From Capsulimonadaceae bacterium (lineage in GTDB: Bacteria > Armatimonadota > Armatimonadia > Armatimonadales > Capsulimonadaceae), in NCBI GenBank assembly GCA_031292625.1, contig JARLGU010000006.1, positions 62,001-126,000 of the forward strand: DNA of 64,000 nucleotides, in the 5' to 3' direction. The notes under the pieces are model-generated. The model saw only the letters and a program-made list of their open reading frames with translations. It was not told the DNA's origin and ran no database searches. Shown in pieces: positions 1 to 9,173 of the stretch (position 1 is its first letter; each line of letters begins with the position of its first letter). The position numbers and the translations under genes were made by a program.

Positions 1-230
1 AAGTTCGCGCGGCGATCCGCCGGAGTAAGCCGCACCGGCTCCGTCCAATCGATCAGATCGGCGCTCGTCGAGGTCGCGGTGTAAAGATACGGCGCATCTC
101 CGGGCGCAGCCTCGACAAGGGTAAAGAATAGATGGAACCGACCGTCATGATAAATCGCGGCGGGGTCACGGTACGCGGTCGTCGCGCTGCCGTGAAAGAG
201 GATCGGCGATGTGAGGTTCTTAAACTGCAT
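1..230 (-). CDS. Beta-propeller glycosidase-like protein, N-terminal part (truncated by window edge)
   Basis: The minus strand reads ATG at 230 and stays open to the window edge, giving about 76 residues. Near the N-terminus is YRDPAAIYHDGRFHLFFT, the kind of blade-opening Asp plus D-G-R-F/Y-H-L-F/Y-F pattern seen in five-bladed beta-propeller glycoside hydrolases (GH43/GH32/GH130-like). This suggests a sugar-cleaving or sugar-phosphorolysing enzyme. No signal peptide is visible before the propeller motif, so it is probably cytoplasmic. The exact family cannot be fixed from this fragment. Confidence 0.6.
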   Translation of the reverse strand, partial: MQFKNLTSPILFHGSATTAYRDPAAIYHDGRFHLFFTLVEAAPGDAPYLYTATSTSADLIDWTEPVRLTPADRRAN

Positions 231-356
231 GAACCGGATTTTACCACGACGCCCAAGGCTGCCAGTCGATGAGATGTCTCGCCGGCTTCAAAATGCAGGA
301 AATACGCAACGGCTCCAAGACAAATCAATGATCCCCCAGGCGTTCCACCGGTCGCG

Positions 357-1358
357 TTACGGCGGACCGCCGCCGCCAGGCCCGCCATCAGGACCACCGC
401 CGCCAGAGCCGCCGCCATCCCCCGGGCCCATGCCAGGCATCGGCCCGCCTCCATCATCCGGAGGCCCATCGTCGCCGTCGCCGGAGTCGCCGCCAGCTCC
501 CGACGCGCTCGATGCGAGTCGTCCGGAACCCGAGCCCCCACTGCTTCGCCCGTCCGATCCGGCGGTCTGAGTTCCCGTCGAAGATGGCGAGACTTCGGCA
601 TACGACTCGGATAGCGCAAACAGGGAGTCGTTCAGGTCTTCGGCGCTAACGGATAGCACCCGAAAGCGCGTCACAATCGTCACTTTCCGATTGGACAGCG
701 CGCTCACGTGATCCGTCATGCTAATCTTGCTGATCAACGGAAACTGGCCAAGCGCAATAAGTTTGTCGGCGAGGGGTTCCTGCAGCGCCGAACCAGCGCC
801 TATGAGCTCCGCGAACACGCGGAGCACCGGCTTGCTGAGCGTCGGCAACGCCAGGTTCGGGCTCGTCCAGAGCTCCCCGCTCGCGATCGCCTCCAGCCCT
901 GTTCCGTCGTTCGTCGAAGAGTCGGCGGAACTGCACGCGAGGCTGTAGGAATGCGTCTCAAACCCCGCTGCGCTTCGAACGAAAGGAATATCTGACGGTT
1001 GAAGGGCAAGGACCACGGACGTCGTGGAGAGCCGTTTGCGCTTCGGGCTGTCCACGATTTCGCGCGCATAAAAAGTGTGACGATTCGGGTCGACAACATA
1101 GGCGTGATTGCGCGTCCCGTTCAGCAAAATGCTCGCACCAGAAGGCAGATCGATTCTTGCACGATCCCCCTTGAACCAGAGCGTAAATTCGCGAGACTCC
1201 GAAGCCTTTTTCGCGACGTTCCCGTACTCCATGCTGACGCGCGCAGTCACCTTGAGATCGGCCTGCGCGGGCGGGAGCGCCAGCGTCATTTGGACGACCA
1301 GCAGCGCGGCTGCCAGTCCTATTTCTCCGCGAACCTCGGTGCGACTTAAGAATCTCAT
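357..1358 (-). CDS. Secreted protein with Gly/Ser/Pro-rich C-terminal tail
   Basis: This 333-residue protein starts with a basic stretch and a hydrophobic segment ending in PPAQA-D, a likely Sec signal peptide cleaved near residue 33. The next ~200 residues resemble proteins that report outer-membrane or lipoprotein-sorting-like folds: a short beta-rich opening (FTLWFKGDRARIDLPSG) similar in style to DUF4412/LolA-like domains. The last ~75 residues are almost only Gly, Ser, Asp and Pro (GGGP repeats), a flexible low-complexity tail. Two other genes here (32092-33189 and 2137-2886) have LolA/RseB-like bodies. No catalytic motif is visible. Function unknown; envelope location is inferred. Confidence 0.7.
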   Translation of the reverse strand: MRFLSRTEVRGEIGLAAALLVVQMTLALPPAQADLKVTARVSMEYGNVAKKASESREFTLWFKGDRARIDLPSGASILLNGTRNHAYVVDPNRHTFYAREIVDSPKRKRLSTTSVVLALQPSDIPFVRSAAGFETHSYSLACSSADSSTNDGTGLEAIASGELWTSPNLALPTLSKPVLRVFAELIGAGSALQEPLADKLIALGQFPLISKISMTDHVSALSNRKVTIVTRFRVLSVSAEDLNDSLFALSESYAEVSPSSTGTQTAGSDGRSSGGSGSGRLASSASGAGGDSGDGDDGPPDDGGGPMPGMGPGDGGGSGGGGPDGGPGGGGPP

Positions 1359-1429
1359 TGCCCTATCCAGTCTCGTCTCGATCCTTTCCGCTCTCGGAGC
1401 GCAATACGTGCAGCACGTCCCAACCGCTC

Positions 1430-1948
1430 CTAAAGCGTCCCGAATGTTCCTGTCCCGGTCACGGCATCAAGGTCGTAGCATTTCGGCGAGTGCGCCGGTG
1501 GCCCATACGAACCAACACTCTGGGCGGTCATATGCCGCACTGCAACATTCCCATTTGAGCGCTGCACAAACCGCGTCACGGCGTCAATCAGTACAAAGAT
1601 TTCGATTGGCGTCAGACTGTTGATCTTCCCCACGAACTCTCCCGGCGCGACGTTCCACTCGCGGCAGTATTGCACCGCTCGTTGGCGCGCGGTCATATAG
1701 AAGCGGAGGAGGTAGTCGGCGTCGTTGTATAGATCCGAAGCGATGGAGATCAGGCAGGCGCACTCATCTCCCGAGAACTTCTGCTTAAGCTCGCAGAGGA
1801 TCAGAGAGCGCATTATCATCTGCCCCCGCGTCCCTCGACGCGCCATGACGTCCCCATCGTTGCATAGCAGAGAAGCCTCGATCTCGCCGCTACCCGGATT
1901 GACCGGCTGTCCCCACTCCACGTAAGATGTTTTCACTGCTGGTCTCAT
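1430..1948 (-). CDS. Hypothetical protein, 172 aa
   Basis: The start is placed at ATG 1948 because AGAGGAAA lies 7-8 bases upstream; the reading frame is open further upstream but that part overlaps the terminator and antisense of the next gene. The protein is soluble, with a helical middle (residues ~35-110, including CELKQKF and two Cys in ECACLISIAS) and no signal peptide or membrane segment. I do not recognise the family. It lies between a strong terminator (2062-2110) and the secreted protein at 357-1358, which starts only 71 bases downstream, so the two may be co-transcribed. Confidence 0.55.
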   Translation of the reverse strand: MRPAVKTSYVEWGQPVNPGSGEIEASLLCNDGDVMARRGTRGQMIMRSLILCELKQKFSGDECACLISIASDLYNDADYLLRFYMTARQRAVQYCREWNVAPGEFVGKINSLTPIEIFVLIDAVTRFVQRSNGNVAVRHMTAQSVGSYGPPAHSPKCYDLDAVTGTGTFGTL

Positions 1949-2061
1949 TAATGTTTCCTCTTCGAGCAGGTGCGAACCACGGCCCGTTGCCAGCGTCGAC
2001 CTGCTTACAAACACCATCATAGCGGACAGATCTGTAGATATCGTGAAGGTTTGAAGGCGAA

Positions 2062-2110
2062 CAAAAAAGAGCGCTCCGGCGTCCAGAAATCTCTGAACAC
2101 CGGAGCGCTT
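2062..2110 (-). terminator. Rho-independent terminator after the 2137-2886 gene
   Basis: Perfect 10-bp stem AGCGCTCCGG (2070-2079) pairing with CCGGAGCGCT (2100-2109), followed on the minus strand by CTTTTTT (2063-2069). It ends transcription of the LolA-like gene that stops at 2137. Confidence 0.9.
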
Positions 2111-2136
2111 TCGCCTCCGTAAAGCTCCGTCCCGCC

Positions 2137-2886
2137 CTAAGACGCCGAAATATCGACGTATTCGACGACACCTGCCAGTTTTCCCTCGGGGTTGTAGCAT
2201 TCGGCGCGCGTGGGCATCCAGAAGCCGTTGCCGAGTCTTTGCGGCTTGAGATAGACGATCGTCTCGCGCCGCTCGTTCGTATCGCTCCAAAGCTTCTTCT
2301 GAACCACGTAATGGCGCTCCGAATCGACCCAGATCCGCCAGTGCTGAGGATTGTCAGGCTTTTGGTCGACAAACCGAAGCTGGAAGACCTCGCAGTTGAC
2401 TCCCATAATGGATTCGCGGCCAATAAACTCGGCGTGGACGGTGTCGATATAGTTCTTTGGAAGTACCCCTAAGGCAAACAGCGTCTGACGCTTCGTGACG
2501 TCGCCGGATATGTCGAGCTTGTAATCCTTGCGGAGCAAGCCGCTCCGAACCTGAATCAAACGGTACGTGTTCGTCGTCACTAACGTAACCGTCGTCGGCC
2601 CGACCTGCGTCTTATATTCCAGCCGGTCTGGGGTCGAATAGCTATACGTCGCCTCGTGAACCCGATAGGCATCGCCGTACTCCGCGTTGATCTTCGCTAG
2701 CTGCGCCTGGTCCGCCCAAACGGTGCGCCCGGTCGCGGTAAGCTTCACGATCGACACCGGCATCATATGGTCCGAGAGCGAAGGAATAGCCATCGCCCCC
2801 TTCATCGAACCGGCAAAAGCGCCTAGCAGAATTGCCGCGGCAAAAGCGGATTGCGCCCTTCCCGCGCGTGACATTATCATCTGCAT
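2137..2886 (-). CDS. LolA/outer-membrane-lipoprotein-sorting-like secreted protein
   Basis: A 249-residue protein with a Sec signal peptide (hydrophobic residues ~12-33, cleavage near GAMA-IP). The mature part has the successive beta-strand pattern of LolA/LolB/RseB-like folds: Y-S-T-P-D-R-L-E-Y-K, then a strand around residue 150 (ESIMGVNCEVFQLRF), then W-R-I-W-V-D-S-E-R, the segment that in this family describes a bound lipid-like ligand barrel. Probably periplasmic. It is monocistronic, closed by the terminator at 2062-2110. The next upstream gene is the MFS pump, which ends 92 bases away. Substrate unknown. Confidence 0.7.
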   Translation of the reverse strand: MQMIMSRAGRAQSAFAAAILLGAFAGSMKGAMAIPSLSDHMMPVSIVKLTATGRTVWADQAQLAKINAEYGDAYRVHEATYSYSTPDRLEYKTQVGPTTVTLVTTNTYRLIQVRSGLLRKDYKLDISGDVTKRQTLFALGVLPKNYIDTVHAEFIGRESIMGVNCEVFQLRFVDQKPDNPQHWRIWVDSERHYVVQKKLWSDTNERRETIVYLKPQRLGNGFWMPTRAECYNPEGKLAGVVEYVDISAS

Positions 2887-2978
2887 CTTAAATTCCTAAC
2901 CTTATCCAGAAACCGTGCACCCAGTATTATTGGCAGGTATGGGTCACGACTTAAGCAAATCGTGCGAGCTTGCTTCCA

Positions 2979-4589
2979 TTAGTTCGCTGCCTGCCCCGGT
3001 CCGTCCCCCGGACGCGTCCCCCGTCTCAAAAACAGGATAGCCGGGGCGACCAGCGCCATAAGCACGCCAACCAACAGAAAACCCTCGTTGTAAGCAAGAG
3101 TAGCAGCCTGTACGTTAACGCCGTTATTGACGAAAAGATGGGCGACGGCGGACGCAGAAGGCGTCGAGTAGCCTTTGAGTTCAAAAAATCTTGTAATCGC
3201 GTGCAACCGCGAGCTGTAGAGCTGGCTTGCACTCGTCAAATATCCGACCAGATAGGAGCGGTGATAGGAGGACATGTGAACAACATAAGTGTTCAATATC
3301 GCAATCCCAAAGGAACCGCCAAGCTGGCGCGACAGGTTCAAGAGCGAAGACCCTTGCGCGATATCGGAGCCTCGCAAATTGCTAAAAGCCGCCATGGTGA
3401 TCGGCAGGAACAAGAATCCCAACCCGCACCCGCGTATCATCAACGCCGCCTGCGCATCCCACTGTCCGCTCTGCGACGTCAAGTGCGACAGTTGCCACAT
3501 CCCCAACACCGTCATCAATACCCCGAACGCGATCAAACGCCGAGGATCGACCGGGTTCTTCTTGTTCAACAGCCGGCCGCACAAAAGCATTCCTAGTCCG
3601 CTCACGATACCGCCGGGCAAAAGGGCCATTCCGGTTTCGATCGCCGTGAAATGCAATACCTGCTGAACGAACATCGGATAGAGAAAAGTGCCGCCGTACA
3701 AACTGGTTCCAAGAGCCGTCATGAGCAAGATGCCCATCCTGAGGCTGTTGCTCCTGAGCACGTGCAAGTCGACAACCGGGTGCTTGTTGCGCGGAGACAA
3801 CTCCCACCATACCCATAACGACAGAGTAACCACGGACAGCCACGAGAGCTTAGTGATCGTAGGATCCTCAAACCAATCCCAACGCAGTCCTTCTTCGAGA
3901 ACGTACTGCAGCGAAATCAATCCGACGGTCAGCAGAATGATTCCGATGTAATCGATGACATCCGTGCTCCTCGTGTAAATCGAATCGTCGAGAAAGGAAA
4001 GGACAATGCTGACGGATATCAGCCCGATCGGAACGTTGATGAAAAACACCCATGGCCACGAGTAGTTGTCGGTAATCCAGCCGCCCAAAGCTGGAGCGAC
4101 AGTCGGCGCTGAAATCATCCCGACGCCGAACAGCGCCTGCACGATGGGCATTTCCTTGACGGAAAATATCTCGAAAAGCGTCGCCTGCGCGGTCGAGAGC
4201 AATGCCGCTCCGCCAGCCCCCTGCACAACGCGCCAGAGGACGAGTTCGAGAAGCGTGCGCGACATGCCGCAGAAGAATGAGGCGGTGATGAAAAGGATGA
4301 TCGATCCGGCTAAATACCGTCTGCGGCCAAAACGGTGGGAAAGCCACGCCGTCATCGGAAGAACGACGACATTCGACAGGATATACCCCGTGCTCACCCA
4401 GCCGATTTCGTCGGTGGTCGCCCCGAGGTTGCCCATCATCTGCGGCAGAGCGACATTGACGACCGTGGTATCCAGGACCTCCATCACGGCTGCGGTAACC
4501 AGGCCGATGAGAATGATCCACCGATACGGGTTTAGAATTCGTTCAGGCGCTTGCGGACGCCCTCCAATACTCGCTGCCGCAGTGGCCAT
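2979..4589 (-). CDS. DHA2-family multidrug efflux MFS transporter (EmrB/QacA-like)
   Basis: Inner-membrane proton-driven exporter of the 14-helix DHA2 family. Visible marks are the first helix followed by D-T-T-V-V-N-V-A-L-P (residues ~40-50, the family's helix 1 signature), the motif A-like loop LSHRFGRRR, and the G-W-V-S-T-G-Y substrate-pathway motif. ATG 4589 is preferred over an in-frame TTG at 4610 because GAGAAG precedes it. It is the last gene of tetR-tolC-hlyD-emrB, 192 bases after the fusion protein, and presumably works with those two partners to move drugs or metabolites across both membranes. Substrate unknown. Confidence 0.93.
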   Translation of the reverse strand: MATAAASIGGRPQAPERILNPYRWIILIGLVTAAVMEVLDTTVVNVALPQMMGNLGATTDEIGWVSTGYILSNVVVLPMTAWLSHRFGRRRYLAGSIILFITASFFCGMSRTLLELVLWRVVQGAGGAALLSTAQATLFEIFSVKEMPIVQALFGVGMISAPTVAPALGGWITDNYSWPWVFFINVPIGLISVSIVLSFLDDSIYTRSTDVIDYIGIILLTVGLISLQYVLEEGLRWDWFEDPTITKLSWLSVVTLSLWVWWELSPRNKHPVVDLHVLRSNSLRMGILLMTALGTSLYGGTFLYPMFVQQVLHFTAIETGMALLPGGIVSGLGMLLCGRLLNKKNPVDPRRLIAFGVLMTVLGMWQLSHLTSQSGQWDAQAALMIRGCGLGFLFLPITMAAFSNLRGSDIAQGSSLLNLSRQLGGSFGIAILNTYVVHMSSYHRSYLVGYLTSASQLYSSRLHAITRFFELKGYSTPSASAVAHLFVNNGVNVQAATLAYNEGFLLVGVLMALVAPAILFLRRGTRPGDGPGQAAN

Positions 4590-4781
4590 ATGCTTCTCGA
4601 TCCATGTCAAGCGGTCGCTGTTGCCCTTGACCGTAACCAGTGCAAGCAGTTCGAACGAAAGTCGCTACAACGCCATTCAGGCATAATCTCCGCGACTCTT
4701 CCAATCCCCGCCGCCCCTAAAACAAGCAGGCGGCAGGGTAAGGATCTCATAGTGCGCGTTTGGCTCCATCCTGGCGCGGCG

Positions 4782-6386
4782 CTAATGAGAACTTGTGTCA
4801 ACCGACGCAGTCACGGACATGCCCTGGCGAAGACGCTCAATATCTTCCTGCGTGGCGAGATGCTCGGCGTTCCCCTTGGGCTGCGGGTCGAGCAGGATCT
4901 TGACCGGGATCCTCTGCACGACCTTGGTAAAGTTGCCCGTCGCGTTGTCCGCGGGCAACAGCGCGGTGGCATTGCCGCTGGCCTCGTTAATCGACGAGAC
5001 CTTGCCTCGATAGACGGTTCCTGGGAACGCGTCTACGTCAATGTCAACCGGCTGACCGGGACGCATGTGCTCCACCTGCGTCTCCTTGAAGTTCGCGCTG
5101 ACCCATACTCGCTGCCCGCGCGTCATCGTGAAGAGCGTCTGCCCCGGCTGGATTGCATCGCCGACGTTCGCCCCCTTCTTGACCACGATCCCGTCGGACG
5201 GCGCGGCGATCACCGTGTCGTCGAGCTGAACCTTGGCCTGCGCGGCGGCCTGCTGCGCGGCATACGCCTGGGCGTGGAAGGTATCGATCATCTGCTCGCG
5301 CAGCTTGACCTGCTGCTGACCGGCCTGAGCCAATCCGAGTGCGGCCACGCTTTGCGTCGCCGTATGCTGGCTTGAAACGTACGCGCCTTTTTGGACGGGC
5401 ACCTGCAACAGTCCGGCCCGCGCAACCTGCGTCGCGCTCTGAGCGGCGGCAGCCTGGCTCTTCGCGGCCGCAACCGCGGCCTTCGCGGCGTCGGCATTTG
5501 CCTGGGCCTGTGCAACCGCCTCCTGCGCCTGCCGAGCCTGATCCTGCGCCGCGCCAAGTTGGGCGGCGGCGGTCTGGTCCGCGGCGACCGCGGCGTCATA
5601 CTGCTGCGCGGTCACGGCGCCCACCGCGCCGTTCGAGCCGTAGAGCGAAGCGTACCGAACGGCGTCGCGATGGGCTCGCGTCGCGTTGGCTTGAGCTGCC
5701 GCGACTTGCTGATGCGCGGCCGCTGCGGCGGCCTGCGCCGTTCGGACGGCCGCGAGCGCCGTCGAGTGCTGGGCGCGCGCCGTTTGCACCTGCTGCAACG
5801 CGGCGGCGGCCTGAGCTTGAGCTTGTGCAAGCTGGCTCGATGCCTGCTGCGCCGTCATCTCGGTGCGCCGGCCTTCCTGATCGACCTTGGCATTCTGAGC
5901 CGCGAGCGCCGCTTCGGCTTGGCGGATCTGATCGAGCGTGGTCTCGGCGGTAAATGCCAGGTTCGTTTGCGCCTGCGGAATCTGAGACTCGGCGGCCTTC
6001 CATTGCGCAAGCGCCTGAAGATAAGCCGCGCGAGGGCCGCTGTCATCCAGACGGGCAACGATTTGCCCCTTCTTGACGACATCGCCTTCGTCCACTTCCA
6101 GGTGCGCAAGCGTTCCGGGAACAACCGGGCTCACATTGATCAAGTCGCCCGTAACGTACGCATCGTCAGTTTGCGCATGCGTCTGGCTGTACTGAAAGTA
6201 CCGAAAACCCAGAACTACCGCCGCGACGATCAGGACGACCACGACCACGAGGACGGCGGGTTTCGGTTTGGATTTCTGCTCATCATCGGGTTTGCCGGAT
6301 ACGGGCGATCCTCCGCCCGCCCCGTTGGGCGATGCGCCCGCCTGCGGACTAATCCGCTCGGTTTGGTTATTTTCACTGGCTGCCAT
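4782..6386 (-). CDS. HlyD/EmrA-family membrane fusion protein
   Basis: Periplasmic adaptor of the tripartite pump. Residues 1-40 are a polar cytoplasmic tail, ~44-64 form one Val-rich transmembrane helix, and A-Q-T-D-D-A-Y-V-T-G-D (about 73-83) opens the biotinyl-lipoyl-like half-motif. Residues ~110-385 are an exceptionally long Ala/Gln-rich coiled coil, and the second lipoyl half (APSDGIVVKKGANVGD) follows at ~395. At 534 residues it is longer than E. coli EmrA (~390) because of the hairpin, which fits a long reach to a TolC partner. It starts 62 bases after the tolC gene, with CGGAG before ATG. Confidence 0.93.
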   Translation of the reverse strand: MAASENNQTERISPQAGASPNGAGGGSPVSGKPDDEQKSKPKPAVLVVVVVLIVAAVVLGFRYFQYSQTHAQTDDAYVTGDLINVSPVVPGTLAHLEVDEGDVVKKGQIVARLDDSGPRAAYLQALAQWKAAESQIPQAQTNLAFTAETTLDQIRQAEAALAAQNAKVDQEGRRTEMTAQQASSQLAQAQAQAAAALQQVQTARAQHSTALAAVRTAQAAAAAAHQQVAAAQANATRAHRDAVRYASLYGSNGAVGAVTAQQYDAAVAADQTAAAQLGAAQDQARQAQEAVAQAQANADAAKAAVAAAKSQAAAAQSATQVARAGLLQVPVQKGAYVSSQHTATQSVAALGLAQAGQQQVKLREQMIDTFHAQAYAAQQAAAQAKVQLDDTVIAAPSDGIVVKKGANVGDAIQPGQTLFTMTRGQRVWVSANFKETQVEHMRPGQPVDIDVDAFPGTVYRGKVSSINEASGNATALLPADNATGNFTKVVQRIPVKILLDPQPKGNAEHLATQEDIERLRQGMSVTASVDTSSH

Positions 6387-6448
6387 GTTGTACTCCGTTC
6401 GTTACTTCAAATCGGTGTGCGCGTTTTTAAAACACGGTTGTAATCGCG

Positions 6449-8179
6449 CTAGTTCGTCGGATATTTGTGTGTGCCGTTCAATTCAACGGCGACGCTTCCG
6501 GTCCATTTGCCGGCCTGGCTGCGCGGAAGACCTGAAATGACCCCGCCCGTCTTGCCGCTCGTCACGACTGGCGCGGCGGACGTTGCGGCAGTCCCCGCCG
6601 GCGGCGCTGCGAGCTGACCGGCGCGGGAATTCGTTTGCGAATGCGCTCCGGCATCCGCGGGAAGGTTTGGCGGGGTTGCCGGGAGCGCGACCGGTTCCGA
6701 AATCAAATCGGCGGGCAGAACCGGATTAAGGTTCGGCGTCCCAAGAACGACTTCAAACTGCGCGCGCGCCACAAGGTAGTCGTACACGGCGTTCACCTGG
6801 CTTGTTTCCGCGGCCGTTAGCGCCGCCTGCGCATCCGTCACTTCCAGGTAAAGGCCCACGCCGCCCTCGAACCGGGTTTGCGCGAGGTCTCGCGCCGCCG
6901 ATGCCTGCTGCAGCGCAATGTTCGCGGAATCGATCTGCTGCGCCGCGTTCTGCAGGCTCAGATACGCCTGCCGAACCTGCTTCGCAACATCGGTCTTGTG
7001 CGCCTCATACGTCGTTCGCGCGATCTCCACCGTATCGTTGGCATCGCGGATGCGGTCGTGGGCGATCCCGGAGTCAAAAAGCGGAATGTTGATCACCGCC
7101 CCGACCTCCCGGACCGTCTCGCGAGGGTTCGCGAAGGACACCATATTGTAGGCCTCGCCGCCTGCCGTCAACGTGAGCGTCGGCTCAAGATCGGCCCTGG
7201 CCAGTTTAATCGATTTGCGCGCCGCCTGAATGTTTGTCAGGTCCTGACGCAACTCCGGCCTCGCATCAACGGCCGTCTTTATGCTGGCGGATATATCAAT
7301 CGAATTGATATCACTGAGCGGGGCGTTGAAATACGCTGGGGCGGGAGCAGCCGCTGGAGACGACGCGCTTCCCGCCGAAATTCCATGAGTGCTGACGCCT
7401 TTCGTCACGCCGGGCACGTCAAGAACGGTCGTCGGAGCGTTGAGAGGTCTGCCGACGGCATCGTTGAGGTTGATTCTCGCGAGCGAAAAAGAGTTGTTGA
7501 CCTGCAGAAGAACCTGCTGAGCATTGGCGACCTGCGTATTGGCACGAAGCAGATCAAGCCTCTGCCCTGTTCCCGCCTGGTATTGTTGCGACGCAATCTT
7601 CTGCTGAGCCTGCGCGTTCGCGAGGCTAGCTTCAGCCACCTGAACCTGATGTTGGGCGCGCAGGAGTCCGAAGTACGCCGACTGGGTCGAAAAGACCAGG
7701 CTGTTAAAAACCGCGTCGCGACCAAACCGGTCGGAGAGAGCCTGCAATCTGGCAACATCCGTCTGCGCCTTAATTTGGCCGGTGATGTCAATGGGCAGCG
7801 ATGCGTTGAAGCCATACTCAACGTTGTCCTGCGGGACGACCAGTATGTGCTGGCCGCCAAATTCGATCACCGTAGCCGTATCGAAATGCGTAGCCTGAAT
7901 GCTCGCCCCCGCACGCGGACCGCCAGCGTCCTTGGCAACCTGAATGCGCGACGCATCGCGTTGCAGCGCGCGGTTGGCGATCTGCAGCGCGGAGCTGCTG
8001 TTCAACGCCATCGCAATCGCCTCGGGCAGCGACAACGTCACCGGCCCGGCGGCGCCTCCGGGCTGCTCGATGCCTCCCAGGGCGAGCGTCTGCGCACTCA
8101 GCGACACAGGCAAGGCGCTCGCAACCGCAATGGCCAGTATAGCCGCGAATCGAATGATACCGTTTTGGTAATTTTGCAT
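6449..8179 (-). CDS. TolC-family outer-membrane efflux protein
   Basis: Outer-membrane channel of the efflux system. ATG 8179 is chosen because a signal peptide begins there (hydrophobic residues ~8-28, ending SLSAQ); the frame is open upstream but would overlap tetR. Two OEP repeats follow, each rich in long helices with A-R-x-x-L/I-x-x-A-x-x-A-L/Q patterns, for example residues ~180-290 and ~360-480. The last ~90 residues are an Ala/Pro/Thr-rich tail ending near S-V-A-V-E-L. At 576 residues it is longer than E. coli TolC mainly because of this tail. It lies between tetR and hlyD, 49 bases after tetR. Confidence 0.9.
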   Translation of the reverse strand: MQNYQNGIIRFAAILAIAVASALPVSLSAQTLALGGIEQPGGAAGPVTLSLPEAIAMALNSSSALQIANRALQRDASRIQVAKDAGGPRAGASIQATHFDTATVIEFGGQHILVVPQDNVEYGFNASLPIDITGQIKAQTDVARLQALSDRFGRDAVFNSLVFSTQSAYFGLLRAQHQVQVAEASLANAQAQQKIASQQYQAGTGQRLDLLRANTQVANAQQVLLQVNNSFSLARINLNDAVGRPLNAPTTVLDVPGVTKGVSTHGISAGSASSPAAAPAPAYFNAPLSDINSIDISASIKTAVDARPELRQDLTNIQAARKSIKLARADLEPTLTLTAGGEAYNMVSFANPRETVREVGAVINIPLFDSGIAHDRIRDANDTVEIARTTYEAHKTDVAKQVRQAYLSLQNAAQQIDSANIALQQASAARDLAQTRFEGGVGLYLEVTDAQAALTAAETSQVNAVYDYLVARAQFEVVLGTPNLNPVLPADLISEPVALPATPPNLPADAGAHSQTNSRAGQLAAPPAGTAATSAAPVVTSGKTGGVISGLPRSQAGKWTGSVAVELNGTHKYPTN

Positions 8180-8228
8180 AGTCAAAGTCCGGTTCTTTTC
8201 AATTTTCCTGACCAAATCCGAAAACTGG

Positions 8229-8846
8229 TCACCTATTTTGTTCGTCCGCGACGGGCGCCGCAGGGCGAAACGAACGAAGTCCCATGTCGATGACGAGATC
8301 CAGCTCACTCTCGATGCTGGACCTATCCTCGACGCACGGATACGGCGGCATGAATGCGAGGCTCGCAAGCTTCAGAGACCGGGCCGCGGTGAGACTGTCC
8401 TCGACCGCGAAACGGCCTGCATGGTTGCCTTCTTCGATCACCTCGGCGATCAAGGCAATCTCCTGCATAAAGTAAGGCCGCATCATCTTCGCAAAGCGCG
8501 GTTTGACGGTGGCAATCACCTCAACCGCCTCCGGATACTGCCCGCACCGTGCGTGCGCGGCCATAACCGGATGCTTGATCATCTGGCGGATCCGTTCGCA
8601 AACGGGAAGCTTCCGGTCGCGAGCGGTCAACTCCTGGTCCGCCAGCACGGCCTCCTTGTACTTGGCCACCAGCGCACACGCGATGGCTTCCTTGGAGTCG
8701 AAGTAAAGGTAGACCGTCCCCTTCCCCACCCCCGCATCAGCGGCGATATCGTCGATGGTCATTTTCCGGATGCCATGCCGCCAGAGCCGGTTCTCGGCCG
8801 CATCCAAGATCGCCTGCTTCAAATTTTCTCGCTGGACGCGAGCCAT
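8229..8846 (-). CDS. TetR-family transcriptional regulator of the efflux operon
   Basis: N-terminal helix-turn-helix: residues ~10-55 include I-L-D-A-A-E-N and T-I-D-D-I-A-A-D-A-G-V-G-K-G-T-V-Y-L-Y-F, the typical TetR recognition helix. The C-terminal ~140 residues are the variable ligand-binding domain. ATG 8846 is taken as the start because AAAGGGAA precedes it by about 8 bases, giving 205 aa; an earlier in-frame ATG (8969) would extend into the operator region. It is the first gene of the tetR-tolC-hlyD-emrB operon, and the inverted repeats upstream suggest self-repression. Inducer unknown. Confidence 0.92.
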   Translation of the reverse strand: MARVQRENLKQAILDAAENRLWRHGIRKMTIDDIAADAGVGKGTVYLYFDSKEAIACALVAKYKEAVLADQELTARDRKLPVCERIRQMIKHPVMAAHARCGQYPEAVEVIATVKPRFAKMMRPYFMQEIALIAEVIEEGNHAGRFAVEDSLTAARSLKLASLAFMPPYPCVEDRSSIESELDLVIDMGLRSFRPAAPVADEQNR

Positions 8847-8900
8847 CGCCGATTCCCTTTCGAGATCCCGCATGGCCGGAACGACCGCGCGAGCATTCTG

Positions 8901-8933
8901 AATAATGACCAAATTCGTTCTACAGTCATTATT
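8901..8933. promoter_or_regulatory. Inverted repeat upstream of tetR, probable TetR operator
   Basis: AATAATGAC (8901-8909) and GTCATTATT (8925-8933) are perfect inverted copies with a 15-base spacer, 55 bases upstream of the chosen tetR start. The inner part also matches a 14-mer that recurs inverted at 9003-9016 with one mismatch. TetR regulators commonly bind such palindromes near their own promoter. Confidence 0.55.
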
Positions 8934-9002
8934 ATCCCACGACTGGCGAATTTCTGTACCCCTCTTCATGAAATTTCCGCAAATATTTCTTCCGCCTCGT
9001 AC

Positions 9003-9016
9003 ATGACTGTATAACG
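9003..9016 (+). promoter_or_regulatory. Second, inverted copy of the tetR-upstream 14-mer
   Basis: ATGACTGTATAACG here matches the reverse complement of 8916-8929 (ATGACTGTAGAACG) with one mismatch. The two copies face each other about 73 bases apart between tetR and groES, suggesting a second binding site of the same regulator or a DNA loop. Confidence 0.4.
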
Positions 9017-9060
9017 CTCAAGTAACTTGCGAAAACATCGTAGAATTTTCTTCCCGCGTC

Positions 9061-9089
9061 TTGACAGCCATCCGGGGTGACAGTATAAT
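9061..9089 (+). promoter_or_regulatory. Sigma-70 promoter of groESL
   Basis: TTGACA at 9061-9066 and TATAAT at 9084-9089 are both perfect consensus hexamers with an optimal 17-base spacer. Transcription would begin around 9096, immediately before the CIRCE element. Confidence 0.9.
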
Positions 9090-9099
9090 TCCATTGCAA

Positions 9100-9126
9100 T
9101 TAGCACTCTGAGTCGTCGAGTGCTAA
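9100..9126. promoter_or_regulatory. CIRCE element (HrcA operator) of groESL
   Basis: Perfect TTAGCACTC-N9-GAGTGCTAA, the known HrcA binding site. Its position just after the expected transcription start means HrcA would repress groESL until heat shock. No hrcA gene is in the window. Confidence 0.97.
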
Positions 9127-9173
9127 AATTGGTTTCGATTACTCTCATGACACTCTCGGAGGAGGAGAACCTT

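Noticed and set aside
6878-8293. Long antisense frame over the tolC gene
   Set aside because: It is a shadow in a GC-rich gene; the opposite strand has a signal peptide, family motifs and a clear operon.
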